Shown: positions 49,538-59,174, numbered from the stretch's first letter. The stretch is DNA of 64,000 nucleotides from Martelella sp. NC20 (GCF_013459645.1 NZ_CP054861.1:3150001-3214000), one strand, 5' to 3'. Translations and numbers: made by a program. Notes: a model not told the origin generated them from the letters alone.

Positions 49538-50515
49538 CTACTCCGCGGCAGCCAGCGTGCCGGTCTTTTGTCCTGTCAGAAAGCGTTCTGCCTCAAGGGC
49601 GGCCATGCAGCCCATGCCGGCCGCGGTCACCGCCTGACGGTAATTGTCGTCGGTGACGTCACCGGCGCCAAAGACGCCCTCGATGCTGGTTCTGGTGGTG
49701 CCGGGCTCGGTCCACAGATAGCCGTTCGGCTTCAGCCGGAGCTGGTCGCGGATGAGTTCCACCTGCGGCGTGTGCCCGATCGCGATGAACACGCCATCAG
49801 CGGGTATCGTCTGCTTCTCGCCGGTCTTGACGTTTTTAACAGCGATACCGGTCACCGACGGCGGAAGCGGCGGCACGGCGCTGGTGCCGACAATCTCCTC
49901 CACGGCGTGGTCCCAGACGATCTTCACGTTTTCCAGCGCAAACAGCCTTTCCTGCAGGATGCGTTCGGCGCGGAAACTGTCGCGGCGGTGCACGACCGTC
50001 ACGGATCTGGCGATATTGGCAAGGTAAAGCGCCTCTTCGACCGCCGAATTGCCGCCGCCGACGACCACCACGTCCTTGCCGCGATAGAAGAAGCCGTCGC
50101 AGGTGGCGCAGGCCGAAACGCCGCCGCCGTTGAAGGTCTGCTCGCTCTCAAGACCGAGCCACTTGGCCTGGGCGCCGGTTGCAAGAATAACGGTATCTGC
50201 GGTCCAGATCGCGCCGGAATCGGTTGTCGCGGTGAAGGGGCGCTTCGACAGGTCGAGCTTTGTGACGATATCGTTGACGATCTCGGTCCCGACATTTTCC
50301 GCCTGGGCGAGCATCTGCTCCATCAGCCACGGGCCCTGGATCGGCTCGGCAAAGCCCGGATAGTTTTCGACATCGGTGGTGATCGTCAGCTGGCCGCCCT
50401 GTTCGAGCCCTGCGATCAGCACCGGCTTCATCATCGCGCGGGCCGCATAGATCGCTGCGGTATAGCCGGCCGGGCCGGAACCAATGATGAGCACCTCGGT
50501 GTGGTGGTCTGCCAT
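49538..50515 (-). CDS. trxB: Thioredoxin reductase
   Basis: A 325-residue flavoenzyme transferring electrons from NADPH to thioredoxin. The FAD site is IIGSGPAGYTAAIYAAR (10-27). The redox centre is Cys136-Ala-Thr-Cys139 in VSACATCDGFF, the NADPH site is VVGGGNSAVEEALYL and the second FAD motif is VFGAGDVTDDNYRQA. The ATG at 50515 follows GGAGGG and gives the family start; the upstream extension is not conserved. It forms an operon with lsrB. Confidence 0.97.
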   Translation of the reverse strand: MADHHTEVLIIGSGPAGYTAAIYAARAMMKPVLIAGLEQGGQLTITTDVENYPGFAEPIQGPWLMEQMLAQAENVGTEIVNDIVTKLDLSKRPFTATTDSGAIWTADTVILATGAQAKWLGLESEQTFNGGGVSACATCDGFFYRGKDVVVVGGGNSAVEEALYLANIARSVTVVHRRDSFRAERILQERLFALENVKIVWDHAVEEIVGTSAVPPLPPSVTGIAVKNVKTGEKQTIPADGVFIAIGHTPQVELIRDQLRLKPNGYLWTEPGTTRTSIEGVFGAGDVTDDNYRQAVTAAGMGCMAALEAERFLTGQKTGTLAAAE

Positions 50516-50712
50516 CTCTAAATCCCTCCGGCGCGCCAAAAGGCAAGCGCCGCTTCAGTTGCAAGTCCGCTTTCATTTATGGCTGGAAGCCCGTCTGTTT
50601 CAAGGCCGCGTCGCCCGCTACCAACAGACCATTTCACCCAGTTGAAAGAATCTGGCGGTATGTTGTAATAAAATTGCGTATATGCCCGATTTCCCCGTCG
50701 CAGGAGCCCTTG

Positions 50713-51177
50713 ATGCGCGCCGATCTCGATTCTGTCGATCTTAAAATTCTGCGCGAGCTCCAGCGGGACGGACGCATGACCAATGTCGAGCTTGCGGAGC
50801 GCGTCGGCATCTCCGCCCCGCCATGCCTGCGCCGGGTGCGCCGGCTGGAGGAAGCGGGCATCATCGAGGGCTACAATGCGATGCTGAACGGGCCGAGGCT
50901 CGGCTACGATCTCGTCGCCTTCTGCATGGTTGGCCTGAAGCATCAGTCGGAAGTGGAACTCAAGGCGTTTTCGCGGGCAAGCGAGGACTGGCCGATCGTG
51001 CGCCAGGCCTGGATGACTTCGGGCGAAACCGATTTCCTGCTGCACTGCGTGTGCGAAAACCTGATGCAGTTCCAGGACTTCGTTATCGAGGTGCTGACCG
51101 CCGACCCCCATGTCGAGACCGTGCGCACCATGCTCACGATCCGCCAGATCAAGAAGGAAGGTCTGGTGGCGATCTAG
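50713..51177 (+). CDS. Lrp/AsnC-family transcriptional regulator
   Basis: A 154-residue regulator. The N-terminal HTH is LDSVDLKILRELQRDGRMTNVELAERVGISAPPCLRRVRRLEEAGIIEGY and the RAM ligand-binding domain follows from about residue 70. It is of Lrp-like length and usually binds amino acids. The ATG at 50713 follows AGGAG. It is divergent from trxB, with about 200 nt between the starts. Its stop overlaps the convergent glycosyltransferase stop by 4 nt. Confidence 0.93.
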   Translation: MRADLDSVDLKILRELQRDGRMTNVELAERVGISAPPCLRRVRRLEEAGIIEGYNAMLNGPRLGYDLVAFCMVGLKHQSEVELKAFSRASEDWPIVRQAWMTSGETDFLLHCVCENLMQFQDFVIEVLTADPHVETVRTMLTIRQIKKEGLVAI

Positions 51178-52316
51178 CGGGGGTCCGCCATCACGGCCTC
51201 ATAGGCCGAAAATTCCTTTTCCAGCATCATCTCGACGGTGAAATTGGCGAGCACGTGCTGGCGCGCGGCCTGCCCCATGGCCTTCAGCCTTGCCGGATCG
51301 GCAAGCGCGGCGTCGATCGCTTCGGCCAGAGCGCCGGCGTCTGCGGGCGCAACCAGAAAACCAGTCTCGCCGTCGATCACCGTTTCCAGGCTGCCGCCAT
51401 GGGCTGTCGCGATGACGGGCGTTCCCATGACCTCGGCCTCGATCGCCACCCGGCCGAAGGCCTCGGGGCGGGTGGAGGTGGAAATAACGAGGTCGGAGGC
51501 CGCCATGATGGCGGGGATATCGCGACGGCTTCCGGCGATCGTGACGCGGTCGCCGAGGTCGCGGTCGGCAACCAGCGCCTTGATTTCGGCAATGACGCTG
51601 TCACTGCCCGACCCGACGATTGCAAGATGCCAGGCCCTGTTCGAGGAAAGAGCAAGCGCCTCGACGAGATAGCGATGACCTTTCCAGTCGGTGATGCGGC
51701 CGACAATGGTGACAAGCGGGGCGCCATTCTTTGCGCCCAGTTCCTCACGCAGCTTCGACCGCTGTTCCTCGCCGACTTTGGCGGGATCGAACAGCGCCGT
51801 GTCGACGCCGCGCGGGGAAAGGATGATGCGTTCGGCCGGAAAGCCGTAGACCGAGATGATGTGGTCGCGGATGAAGGCTGAATTGGCGACCACGATCGGC
51901 GCTTTCAGCATCACGCGGTTATAGGCCCGTTTGAGCCCGTTGCCGTGGCTGTAGACGCCGTGGAAGGTGGTCAGAAACCGGGGCTTGCGGCGTGCCAGGC
52001 GGCAGGCCAGCCAGCCGGCCCATGCCGGCGCGCGGCTACGGGCATGAACGATATCGATCCCGTTTTCGTCGATGATCCGGGCAAGTTTCTTCGCGTTTGC
52101 CAGAATGGTGAACGGCGATTTCCGGCCCACATCAAGGGCGATATGGTGGGCGTCGGTTGCCGCAAGCGCCTCCAGAAGCGGGCCGCCCGCGCTCGCGACC
52201 CAGTTTTCGATCTTCCGGAGGGAAAGGTAGCCCGCCATTTCGACGGTGCCGCGCTCCACCCCGCCATCGCCGAGGGCGGGCAGCAACTGCAGAATTCTGG
52301 GCTGGGCCTTATTCAT
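51174..52316 (-). CDS. Glycosyltransferase family 4
   Basis: A 380-residue GT-B fold glycosyltransferase. The N-terminal acceptor domain opens with PRILQLLPALGDGGVERGTVEMAGYL, and the nucleotide-sugar domain contains VGRITDWKGHRYLVEAL, VIAEIKALVADRDLGDRVTIAGSRRDIPAIMAASDLVISTSTRPEAFGRVAIEAEVMGTPVIATAHGG with the EX7E motif, and a GLVAPADA-like end. It likely acts in lipopolysaccharide or exopolysaccharide synthesis. The start is uncertain between ATG 52316 and TTG 52325; neither has a strong ribosome site. It is divergent from a second glycosyltransferase gene. Confidence 0.92.
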   Translation of the reverse strand: MNKAQPRILQLLPALGDGGVERGTVEMAGYLSLRKIENWVASAGGPLLEALAATDAHHIALDVGRKSPFTILANAKKLARIIDENGIDIVHARSRAPAWAGWLACRLARRKPRFLTTFHGVYSHGNGLKRAYNRVMLKAPIVVANSAFIRDHIISVYGFPAERIILSPRGVDTALFDPAKVGEEQRSKLREELGAKNGAPLVTIVGRITDWKGHRYLVEALALSSNRAWHLAIVGSGSDSVIAEIKALVADRDLGDRVTIAGSRRDIPAIMAASDLVISTSTRPEAFGRVAIEAEVMGTPVIATAHGGSLETVIDGETGFLVAPADAGALAEAIDAALADPARLKAMGQAARQHVLANFTVEMMLEKEFSAYEAVMADPR

Positions 52317-52539
52317 GAACGGCAATGCCGGAGATCGTGCTATATTTCACCAAATTCTTACTTGCTCCGACTGAAACTCGGGATAAAAGGGTTCCGGAGA
52401 AAAGGGAGCATCGCCGCTCGCCCGACTTTTCCCATTGTCAATTGCTGCCAAGGTTGCATTCGATGTGCCATATTACCTACATGGCTGACAAGTATCCCGC
52501 GACCAGTCGCGGCCCCACCGGAATTTCAAGGATTTGATC

Positions 52540-53271
52540 TTGCAGACCATCGTGTGCATGAAATGGGGAACACGCTACCCTGCGCTTTACGTGAACCGTC
52601 TCTGGAACATGATCGGGCGCCACACGACCCGCCCGACGCGGCTGGTGTGTTTTACCGACGACCCCAATGGCGTTGACGCGGCGGTCGAAGTCTTTCCGCT
52701 TCCCGAAATCACCATTCCCGAATCGATCGCCTGGACGCCCTGGCGCAAGCTTTCGCTGTGGCAGTCGCCGCTCGCCGATCTCTCCGGCGATGTCCTGTTT
52801 CTCGACCTCGACATCGTCATCACCGGCGATATCGATGCGATGTTCGATTTCAAGCCGGGAATTTTCTGCGCCTGTGAGAACTGGACTCAGATCGGCAAGG
52901 GCATCGGCAATACCTCCGTGTTTCGCTGGAATGTCGGGTGTAATACCCATATTTTCACCGATTTCGAGGCCGATGGCGAAGGCATTCGCCGCAAATACGG
53001 CATCGAGCAGGTCTATATTTCGGATGTTATCGACCGGATGGAATTCTGGCCGCGCGAATGGTGCGTCAGTTTCAAGCACACCCTTGTGCCCACCTGGCCG
53101 CTGAATTTCTTCAGGACCCCGGAGCTTCCCGCGGCCGCCAAAGTCGTGGCGTTCACCGGCAAACCCGATCCCGATGAAGCGGCGATCGGGGTCTGGCCGG
53201 TGCTGCAAGCCTGGAAAAGAATCTACAAATACGCGCGGCCGACGCCGTGGATCGACGAATACTGGCAGTAA
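52540..53271 (+). CDS. GT-A type glycosyltransferase (GT8-like)
   Basis: A 243-residue protein of the glycogenin/GT8-like group. The opening IVCMKWGTRYPALYVNRLWNMIGRHT is typical of such enzymes. The metal-binding DxD lies in VLFLDLDIVITGDID near residues 86-100. NTSVFRWNVGCNTHIF and the C-terminal VVAFTGKPDPDEA correspond to acceptor and diphosphate regions. No membrane helix is present. The start is TTG at 52540, 7 nt after AAGGA; another TTG 6 nt earlier is too close to it. The donor sugar is unknown. It is divergent from the GT4 gene, and both may serve a surface polysaccharide. Confidence 0.85.
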   Translation: MQTIVCMKWGTRYPALYVNRLWNMIGRHTTRPTRLVCFTDDPNGVDAAVEVFPLPEITIPESIAWTPWRKLSLWQSPLADLSGDVLFLDLDIVITGDIDAMFDFKPGIFCACENWTQIGKGIGNTSVFRWNVGCNTHIFTDFEADGEGIRRKYGIEQVYISDVIDRMEFWPREWCVSFKHTLVPTWPLNFFRTPELPAAAKVVAFTGKPDPDEAAIGVWPVLQAWKRIYKYARPTPWIDEYWQ

Positions 53272-53289
53272 CGCTGCTCAGGCAGAGTT

Positions 53290-53613
53290 TTACGAGCGGC
53301 GCTTGCTCTTCATGGCGTAATAGGGCGTACGCTTGCGGTCACCCGGCTTTCTCGTGCGCGGTCGCAAGCGGAACAGCCGCTTCTTGGGAACCGATACCTC
53401 ATTGCCGGCATGCGCTGTCAGAAAGCCGAGGCCGAAAGCCAGCAGTCCGACCAACGCCAGCGCCGAACCGCTTCCGGCGGGATGGTTGCGTGCCGTGCGG
53501 GCGAGCGCGTCAACCTCACCGCGAAACATCGCGCCGGCGCGCTCCACGGGCGTTTTTTGGGAAAAGCGCAGGCGATCGATGAGGTCGCTCGGCGAAGTCT
53601 TGTTATCGAACAT
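53290..53613 (-). CDS. Small single-helix membrane protein, unknown function
   Basis: A 107-residue protein with a polar N-terminus (about 45 residues), one membrane helix near 49-68 (GSALALVGLLAFGLGFLTAHAG) and a very basic C-terminus (KKRLFRLRPRTRKPGDRKRTPYY...KSKRR). GGGAGTAAAAC precedes the ATG. No family was recognised. It is convergent with the GT-A gene. Confidence 0.68.
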   Translation of the reverse strand: MFDNKTSPSDLIDRLRFSQKTPVERAGAMFRGEVDALARTARNHPAGSGSALALVGLLAFGLGFLTAHAGNEVSVPKKRLFRLRPRTRKPGDRKRTPYYAMKSKRRS

Positions 53614-53777
53614 GTTTTACTCCCATGGGTTCAGCGCGACCGTCGCAGAGAATTGCGGCGGCATGCGGGCCTCGCGGCGCACTCGAAAGCCACACCGCGA
53701 AGTCCAGTTCTATAACGCGAAACCATGGGCGCCGGTTCCTGAAATGGCTACATATCCATCCGGCGCGGGACGATCCG

Positions 53778-53855
53778 TTAGATGAACAGCATTGCCGCCA
53801 CGAAAATGAAAGCGGCTCCGATCAGGATCGTATGCAGGGAACGTGATAAGCTCAT
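53778..53855 (-). CDS. 25-residue single-helix membrane peptide
   Basis: A very short ORF with a strong GGAGGAG 6 nt before the ATG. It encodes MSLSRSLHTIL followed by a hydrophobic run IGAAFIFVAAMLFI, so nearly the whole peptide is one membrane helix with a short basic head. The open frame continues upstream of the ATG, but only this start has a ribosome site. Tiny membrane peptides of this sort are often missed in annotation. The function is unknown. Confidence 0.6.
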   Translation of the reverse strand: MSLSRSLHTILIGAAFIFVAAMLFI

Positions 53856-54138
53856 ATCGTCTCCTCCATTTATGGTTACGAATATATGACTATTTTCGGC
53901 GCTGACAAAGCGAATTTGTTGCTGCGGTGCGCAAACTGCGGCGGAAAAGCAGCCGGCTTTTCCGCCGCCGCCTCTCGATTTTCCCACTAAGTTTCGCAAA
54001 AACAGAGGCTTAGGGAGTGATCCGTTTTTCCTATAGGCTGACAGATTAAGCTTATATCTTTTTTTGAAAGGGCGGCGCGCTTGAGCTTTTGAGGCGTTAC
54101 CCCCTATGTTCGAACCTCAGCAGATTGAAAGGAAGTCG

Positions 54139-55542
54139 ATGGAGCATGTTGTCCAGGAAGCCGTCGCGCAGGCCGGGTCTCATGGCGGCGATTTTGCCGC
54201 CGTCGCGCTGGTCATCGCCATCGCCGCGCTCGCCGGTCTTGGTTTTCTGTGGCTGAGGCAGCCGCCGCTTGTCGGTTTCATTCTGGCGGGCATCCTGCTT
54301 GGGCCCACCGGCCTGGGGCTGATCGAAAATAATGACAACGTGGCCTTTCTGGGTGAAATGGGCGTGGTCGTGCTGCTGTTCTTCATCGGCATGGAACTGT
54401 CGATCAAGGCCTTCGTGGTGTCGTTGCGGCAGGCGCTTCTGGTGGTCGGCGGCCAGTTGATCAGCGCGGCCTTGCTGGCGGTGCTGATCGGTCTGCTGCT
54501 GGATGTCACCACCCGCGAAATCGTGATCCTGAGTTTCGTCATCGCGATTTCGTCGACGGTCGTGGCGATGAAGATGCTGGACGAGATGGACGCGCTGCGC
54601 GGCGATGCCGGGCGGATCGCCGTTGGGGTGCTGATCGCGCAGGATATCGCGGTCGTGCCGATGCTGATCTTCGTCTCGAGTTTCGGCGGGCAGGGGTTCG
54701 ACATCACCGCGACCGCGATCCGTGTCTTCGTGGCAGTCGGGATCATGGCGGGTCTGTTGTGGTATTTCGGCCGTTTCGGCAAGATCAAGGTGCCGTTCGC
54801 GGAGAAGGTCGAGGACAAGGTGGAACTGCTGGCGCTTGGCGCGCTGGCGCTGTGCTTTTCGGCTGCGGCGATCTCGGGCGTGGCCGGGCTATCGCCGGCC
54901 TATGGCGCGTTTCTGGCCGGCATCTGCATCGGCAATTCGACATTGCGCAGCCGGGTCATTCCGGTGGTCGAGCCGATCCAGAGCGTACTGCTCGTGATCT
55001 TCTTCCTTTCCATCGGGCTGTTGATCGACCTGAAGTTCATCTGGGAACACCTCATGATCGTCGTGCTGGCCGCCGTCGCCGTCGTCGCGGCGAAATCGGT
55101 GCTGAATGTCATGTTCCTGCGCTGGACCGGTTCTTCGCCGCAAACCGCCCTGATCGCCGGACTGTCGATGGCGCAGGTCGGTGAGTTTTCCTTCGTGCTC
55201 GCCGCCGCCGGCCTTGCCGCCAGCGCGCTCAGCGACGATCTCTACCGTCTCGTTATTGCGGTCACGGCGATCACGCTCTTGGTTTCGCCCGTCTGGGTCT
55301 CGGTGATGCGGCGTGTCGAGGCGACGCTGACGGAGGGGCTCGAGAGCTACCGCAACGCCCTTGCCATTGCCTATGCCCAGGAATTGCGCGAGGTCGGTCG
55401 CGGGCGGGCTTTCGTCGGCCATGCCGTGGCCGGTTCGCGCGCCCGGCTGATCGCCTTCAACCACGCCCGCCGCGAACGCCGCCGCCGCAAGGCGGAGGAG
55501 ATCGCGGCAAAGGGCGAACCCGGTAGCGACCAGCAGAACTGA
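54139..55542 (+). CDS. Monovalent cation:proton antiporter, CPA2 (KefB-like)
   Basis: A 467-residue inner-membrane antiporter with about twelve helices. PPLVGFILAGILLGPTGLGLI, LGEMGVVVLLFFIGMELSIKAF, the ISSTVVAMKML helix, GVLIAQDIAVVPML with the key acidic residue, and LSMAQVGEFSFVLAAAGLA are classic Kef/CPA2 motifs. No TrkA-N domain is attached; instead there is a basic tail (RRERRRRKAEE). It probably exports K+ in exchange for H+. The ATG at 54139 follows AAGGA by 6 nt and is preferred to the ATG at 54106. Confidence 0.92.
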   Translation: MEHVVQEAVAQAGSHGGDFAAVALVIAIAALAGLGFLWLRQPPLVGFILAGILLGPTGLGLIENNDNVAFLGEMGVVVLLFFIGMELSIKAFVVSLRQALLVVGGQLISAALLAVLIGLLLDVTTREIVILSFVIAISSTVVAMKMLDEMDALRGDAGRIAVGVLIAQDIAVVPMLIFVSSFGGQGFDITATAIRVFVAVGIMAGLLWYFGRFGKIKVPFAEKVEDKVELLALGALALCFSAAAISGVAGLSPAYGAFLAGICIGNSTLRSRVIPVVEPIQSVLLVIFFLSIGLLIDLKFIWEHLMIVVLAAVAVVAAKSVLNVMFLRWTGSSPQTALIAGLSMAQVGEFSFVLAAAGLAASALSDDLYRLVIAVTAITLLVSPVWVSVMRRVEATLTEGLESYRNALAIAYAQELREVGRGRAFVGHAVAGSRARLIAFNHARRERRRRKAEEIAAKGEPGSDQQN

Positions 55543-55682
55543 GAGGGCTTGTGTTCAACAAGGGCGCGGCGCTAATCTGACGCCGCTCAGTCTTCCGTTC
55601 CTCGGGAGGCCCCGGATCGGCAGACCGGGAGGAGGGCGCCTGTCGCCTTCGGTTCGCCTTGATTTCCTTCAGGGACTTTCAC

Positions 55683-56915
55683 ATGCAATTCTTGTCCTTC
55701 ATGCGCCAAAACGCCCGCTGGGTGGGCGGCGCCTTCGTGATGAACTATTTCACGGCCTTCGGTCAGACCTACTTCATCTCACTGTCCGCCGGCGAGATCC
55801 GCGCCGAATACGATCTCAGCCATGGCGATTTCGGCCTGCTCTATATGGGCGCCACCCTGTTGAGCGCGCTGACGCTGGCGCGATTCGGCCGGATCGTGGA
55901 CTACAGGAGCGTGGTCCAGGTTGTGCTGATCGTCATGCCGCTGCTTGCGCTTGCCACCGTGATCATGGCGCTGTCGCACTGGATCGTGCTGCTTTTCCTC
56001 TCGCTCTACATGCTGCGCCTGTTCGGGCAGGGAATGATGAGCCATATCGCGGTCACCGCCATGGGCCGCTGGTTCAATGCCATGCGCGGCCGGGCGGTGT
56101 CACTGTCCTCGCTCGGGTTTCAGGTCGGCGAGGCGAGCTTTCCGCTGATTTTCGTCGCGGTTTCCGGGTTCATCGGCTGGCGGGGAAGCTGGCTTGTCGC
56201 GGCAGCGCTGATCCTGGTCGTCGGACTGCCGGCGGTGGTGGCGCTGATGCGGGTAGAACGAGAACCGCAGACCGCCTCCACCGGCAAGGATGCCGCCGCC
56301 GCGCCGCGCGACTGGACGCGCGGCGAAGTCCTGCGCGATCCGCTGTTCTGGCCGGTGCTCGCGGTGTTCCTCGCCCCGCCCTTCATCGGCACCACCATTT
56401 TCTTTCACCAGGTCTATCTGGTGGAGTTGCGGGGTTGGACGCTGGAGATGTTTGCGGGCTCGTTTTTTCTGCTGTCGATCGCAAGCCTCGTCGCGATGCT
56501 GGTGACCGGGGTACTGGTCGACCGGTTTTCCTCCGTCGCGGTCATGCCCTTCATGCTGCTGCCGCTGACCGCCGCCTGTTTTATCATCGGCTTCACGGGT
56601 GCGTCATGGGCGCCCTATGTCTTTATGCCGCTGATCGGTTGCGCCATGGGGGCGTCGGGCACGCTCAACGGCTCGCTGTGGCCGGAACTCTACGGGTCGC
56701 GCCATCTCGGCAGCATCCGGGCGATCGTGATTGCCTTCATCGTGTTCTCGACCGCTGTCGGGCCGGGACTGACGGGCTATCTGATCGACTGGAATGTGGG
56801 CTATCCGGGCCAGATCGCGGTGATGGGGATCGTCTGCGCCGCGTTTGCGGTGCTGATGTTTGCACTGCGCGGCAGGTTGATCGCGCGCGCTTCAGCATCG
56901 ATGGAAGCCGCATAA
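55683..56915 (+). CDS. MFS transporter
   Basis: A 410-residue major facilitator with twelve predicted helices. The first half shows GDFGLLYMGATLLSALTLARFGRIVDYRS, the loop 2-3 motif in variant form, and the second half shows MLVTGVLVDRFSS. A long charged cytoplasmic loop (REPQTASTGKDAAAAPRDWTRGEV) separates the halves. The substrate cannot be predicted. The ATG at 55683 follows AGGGA; the frame from 55659 begins with TTG. A bidirectional terminator follows. Confidence 0.9.
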   Translation: MQFLSFMRQNARWVGGAFVMNYFTAFGQTYFISLSAGEIRAEYDLSHGDFGLLYMGATLLSALTLARFGRIVDYRSVVQVVLIVMPLLALATVIMALSHWIVLLFLSLYMLRLFGQGMMSHIAVTAMGRWFNAMRGRAVSLSSLGFQVGEASFPLIFVAVSGFIGWRGSWLVAAALILVVGLPAVVALMRVEREPQTASTGKDAAAAPRDWTRGEVLRDPLFWPVLAVFLAPPFIGTTIFFHQVYLVELRGWTLEMFAGSFFLLSIASLVAMLVTGVLVDRFSSVAVMPFMLLPLTAACFIIGFTGASWAPYVFMPLIGCAMGASGTLNGSLWPELYGSRHLGSIRAIVIAFIVFSTAVGPGLTGYLIDWNVGYPGQIAVMGIVCAAFAVLMFALRGRLIARASASMEAA

Positions 56916-56916
56916 A

Positions 56917-56956
56917 CGAAAAACGCGCGGGCCGAGGCCCACGCGTTCAAAAAACC
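56917..56956. terminator. Bidirectional terminator between the MFS gene and rpmG
   Basis: AACGCGCGGGC pairs with GCCCACGCGTT (one G-T type mismatch) around a 4-nt loop, flanked by A-runs on the left (GAAAAACG) and right (TTCAAAAAA). It therefore has T-runs for both convergent genes. Confidence 0.8.
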
Positions 56957-56971
56957 GTCGGAAAACCGGGA

Positions 56972-57139
56972 TTACTTGATCTTGGTTTCCTTGAATTCAA
57001 CGTGCTTGCGCGCGATCGGATCATATTTGGTCTTGACCATCTTGTCCGTCATCGTGCGGCTGTTCTTCTTTGCGACGTAGAAAAAGCCGGTGTCTGCCGT
57101 CGACAGCAGCTTGATCTTGATCGTTGTTGCCTTTGCCAT
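56972..57139 (-). CDS. rpmG: 50S ribosomal protein L33
   Basis: A 55-residue L33 protein: [20 protein letters not shown], then the [10 protein letters not shown]...[23 protein letters not shown] end. It has no CxxC pairs, so it is the zinc-independent form. The length and sequence are standard for alphaproteobacteria. It is convergent with the MFS gene and has a good terminator. Confidence 0.97.
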   Translation of the reverse strand: MAKATTIKIKLLSTADTGFFYVAKKNSRTMTDKMVKTKYDPIARKHVEFKETKIK

Positions 57140-57428
57140 TTTATTCCGCCTTCAAGAGCAATCCGCTCTCCCTGATGGAAAACGGAACCGGTACGCCCGG
57201 ACTTTATCTGAAAATCAAGAAGCGCCCGCAGAGGACGCCTCGCATGCTCGCCGGACCGGTGGCCACGGCAAAATCTGGCGGGACACTACGAATCCTGGCG
57301 TAAAAGTCAATACAGGCCCGCTCCAAAAGCCAAACTTGGCGCATTTCTTCGCTGATCGCGTTGCAGTGGATGCGTTTTTGAGCGAGTTAGGAGGCTATCA
57401 TTCACAACCAACCTGCCTGATCGCGCCA

Positions 57429-58121
57429 ATGATTCCATGGATAGAGCTGGATAACGCTGCCATTCCCGGCGAGACGGAGACGCTGCGTCTGAAGCGGCGG
57501 GGGGATGAATTCTCGATCATGCTCGGTTCGAACGAGCTGATGAACAGCCGGCTCTCGGGTTCCGAGGAGGCGCTGGCGGAACTTGCCTGCGCAAGGGTTG
57601 CGGAGCGCGCCAGACCGGCGGTGCTGATCGGCGGGCTCGGCATGGGCTTTACCCTGCGCGCCGCCCTTGCCGTCCTGCCCGCCGATGCCCGGGTCGTGGT
57701 CGCAGAGCTTGTGCCGGCGGTGGTGAAATGGGCGCGCGGCGAGATGGCCGCGATATTCAGCGGGTCGCTCGATGATCCGCGCGTCGAGATCCACACCGGC
57801 GACGTCGCGAGCCTGATCGAAACCTCGAAATCCGCCTTCGATGCGATACTGCTCGATGTCGATAACGGTCCCGACGGGCTGACGCGCGCCTCCAATGACC
57901 GTCTTTACGATGCCGGCGGACTTGGGCGTTCCGGCAGAGCGTTGAGGCCGGGCGGGGTGCTGGCGGTATGGTCGTCCGGACCCGATCCGCGCTTTACCGC
58001 CAGAATGGAGAGAGCCGGTTTTGCCACCGAGGTCAGAACCGTCAGGGCCAATGCCAAACGCCGCGGCGCCAAACATGTCATCTGGCTGGGCGTCCGCAAA
58101 AGTAGACTGACGCTTACATAA
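57429..58121 (+). CDS. Spermidine-synthase-like methyltransferase-fold protein
   Basis: A 230-residue Rossmann-fold protein. It opens with MIPWIELDNAAIPGETETLRLKRRGDEFSIMLGSNELMNSRLSGSEEALAELAC, resembling the spermine/spermidine synthase family. The nucleotide-binding loop is IGGLGMG (67-73), and DAILLDVDNGPDGLT matches the acidic catalytic region. It is shorter than true SpeE and may not make polyamines. The start is uncertain: ATG 57429 has no clear ribosome site, while AGGAGG at about 57389 has no suitable start codon in frame. Confidence 0.8.
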   Translation: MIPWIELDNAAIPGETETLRLKRRGDEFSIMLGSNELMNSRLSGSEEALAELACARVAERARPAVLIGGLGMGFTLRAALAVLPADARVVVAELVPAVVKWARGEMAAIFSGSLDDPRVEIHTGDVASLIETSKSAFDAILLDVDNGPDGLTRASNDRLYDAGGLGRSGRALRPGGVLAVWSSGPDPRFTARMERAGFATEVRTVRANAKRRGAKHVIWLGVRKSRLTLT

Positions 58122-58203
58122 AAGCGGACGCTTGTCCGGTGTTGCAACCGGCCCATATATCAACGGAACTCTCCCCGGGAGCCAGAACAATGATCGCGCC
58201 GAT

Positions 58204-59121
58204 ATGGACCGAAAACTGACGAAAATTCTGCGTTTCGTGGAAACAGCGGGTGTTCTATTCGCGGTTTTCGATGAGAACGACGTTCTGGTCTATGCCAACC
58301 GGTTGTATCGGGAGGCGTTTTTTCTTGGCGAGCAGGAATATCCGTACTGGGGCGACATCATGCGCCGCAATTTCGAGGCACGGCGCGGGACCGTCATTTC
58401 CGAACCCGATTTCGAGCTATGGCTGCAGGGCACGCTGTCGCGTCGCGGCAAGGTGCCGTTTCGCGCCTTCGAGACGGATGTCCATGACGGAAGCTGGCTG
58501 TGGATGACCGAAGCCGTCGACGAGGACGGCTGGATGGTCTGCATCGCAAGCGATATCACCCAGCTTCTCGTCAAGGATCGCTCGCTGCGCCAGGAGCGCG
58601 ATATCGCGCTCCGGCGCTCGCTCACCGACGATCTGACCGGTATCGCCAACCGCCGTTTCGTGATGGAGCGGCTCAGCGACATGATCGCCCGACATGGCGC
58701 GGGGGCCAACGCCAAACCCGGCTGTTTCGCGATCCTCGATCTCGACAATTTCAAACAGGTCAATGACCGCTTCGGTCATTTCGCCGGCGACCGGCTGCTG
58801 GTCGATTTCGCCCGCCAGATTTCGTCGCTGGTGCGCCGAACCGACTGTTTCGGACGGTTGGGCGGCGAGGAATTCGGACTTGTGCTGCCGGCAACGACCG
58901 GGGCGGAGGCGATCGCGATCATCGACCGCATGCTGGCGCAGATCAGTGCGCTGCGACCGTTCCCGGATCATCCGGAGTTTTCCTGTTCATGCTCGGCCGG
59001 GGTGGCGCCGGTCATTCCGGGCGAAGCGCAGAGCGAGCTTTACGCCCGCGCCGACATTGCGCTCTACCGCGCCAAGCGCGAGGGCAAGAACAGGGTCTGT
59101 TTCGCGGACCTTGCGGCCTGA
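58204..59121 (+). CDS. PAS-GGDEF diguanylate cyclase
   Basis: A 305-residue cytoplasmic enzyme making cyclic di-GMP. An N-terminal PAS-like domain (about 8-120, AGVLFAVFDENDVLVYANRLYREAFF) precedes a GGDEF domain. DDLTGIANRRFV marks the domain start, the active site is GGEEF (220-224), and the inhibitory I-site RRTD (211-214) is at the right distance, so product inhibition is expected. The ATG at 58204 is preferred to the TTG at 58132. No membrane segment is present. Confidence 0.93.
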   Translation: MDRKLTKILRFVETAGVLFAVFDENDVLVYANRLYREAFFLGEQEYPYWGDIMRRNFEARRGTVISEPDFELWLQGTLSRRGKVPFRAFETDVHDGSWLWMTEAVDEDGWMVCIASDITQLLVKDRSLRQERDIALRRSLTDDLTGIANRRFVMERLSDMIARHGAGANAKPGCFAILDLDNFKQVNDRFGHFAGDRLLVDFARQISSLVRRTDCFGRLGGEEFGLVLPATTGAEAIAIIDRMLAQISALRPFPDHPEFSCSCSAGVAPVIPGEAQSELYARADIALYRAKREGKNRVCFADLAA

Positions 59122-59174
59122 AGGCGATACCGGGGTCGGCCGAAACCGGCTTGCTACGGGAAGGAGCGGGCGGT

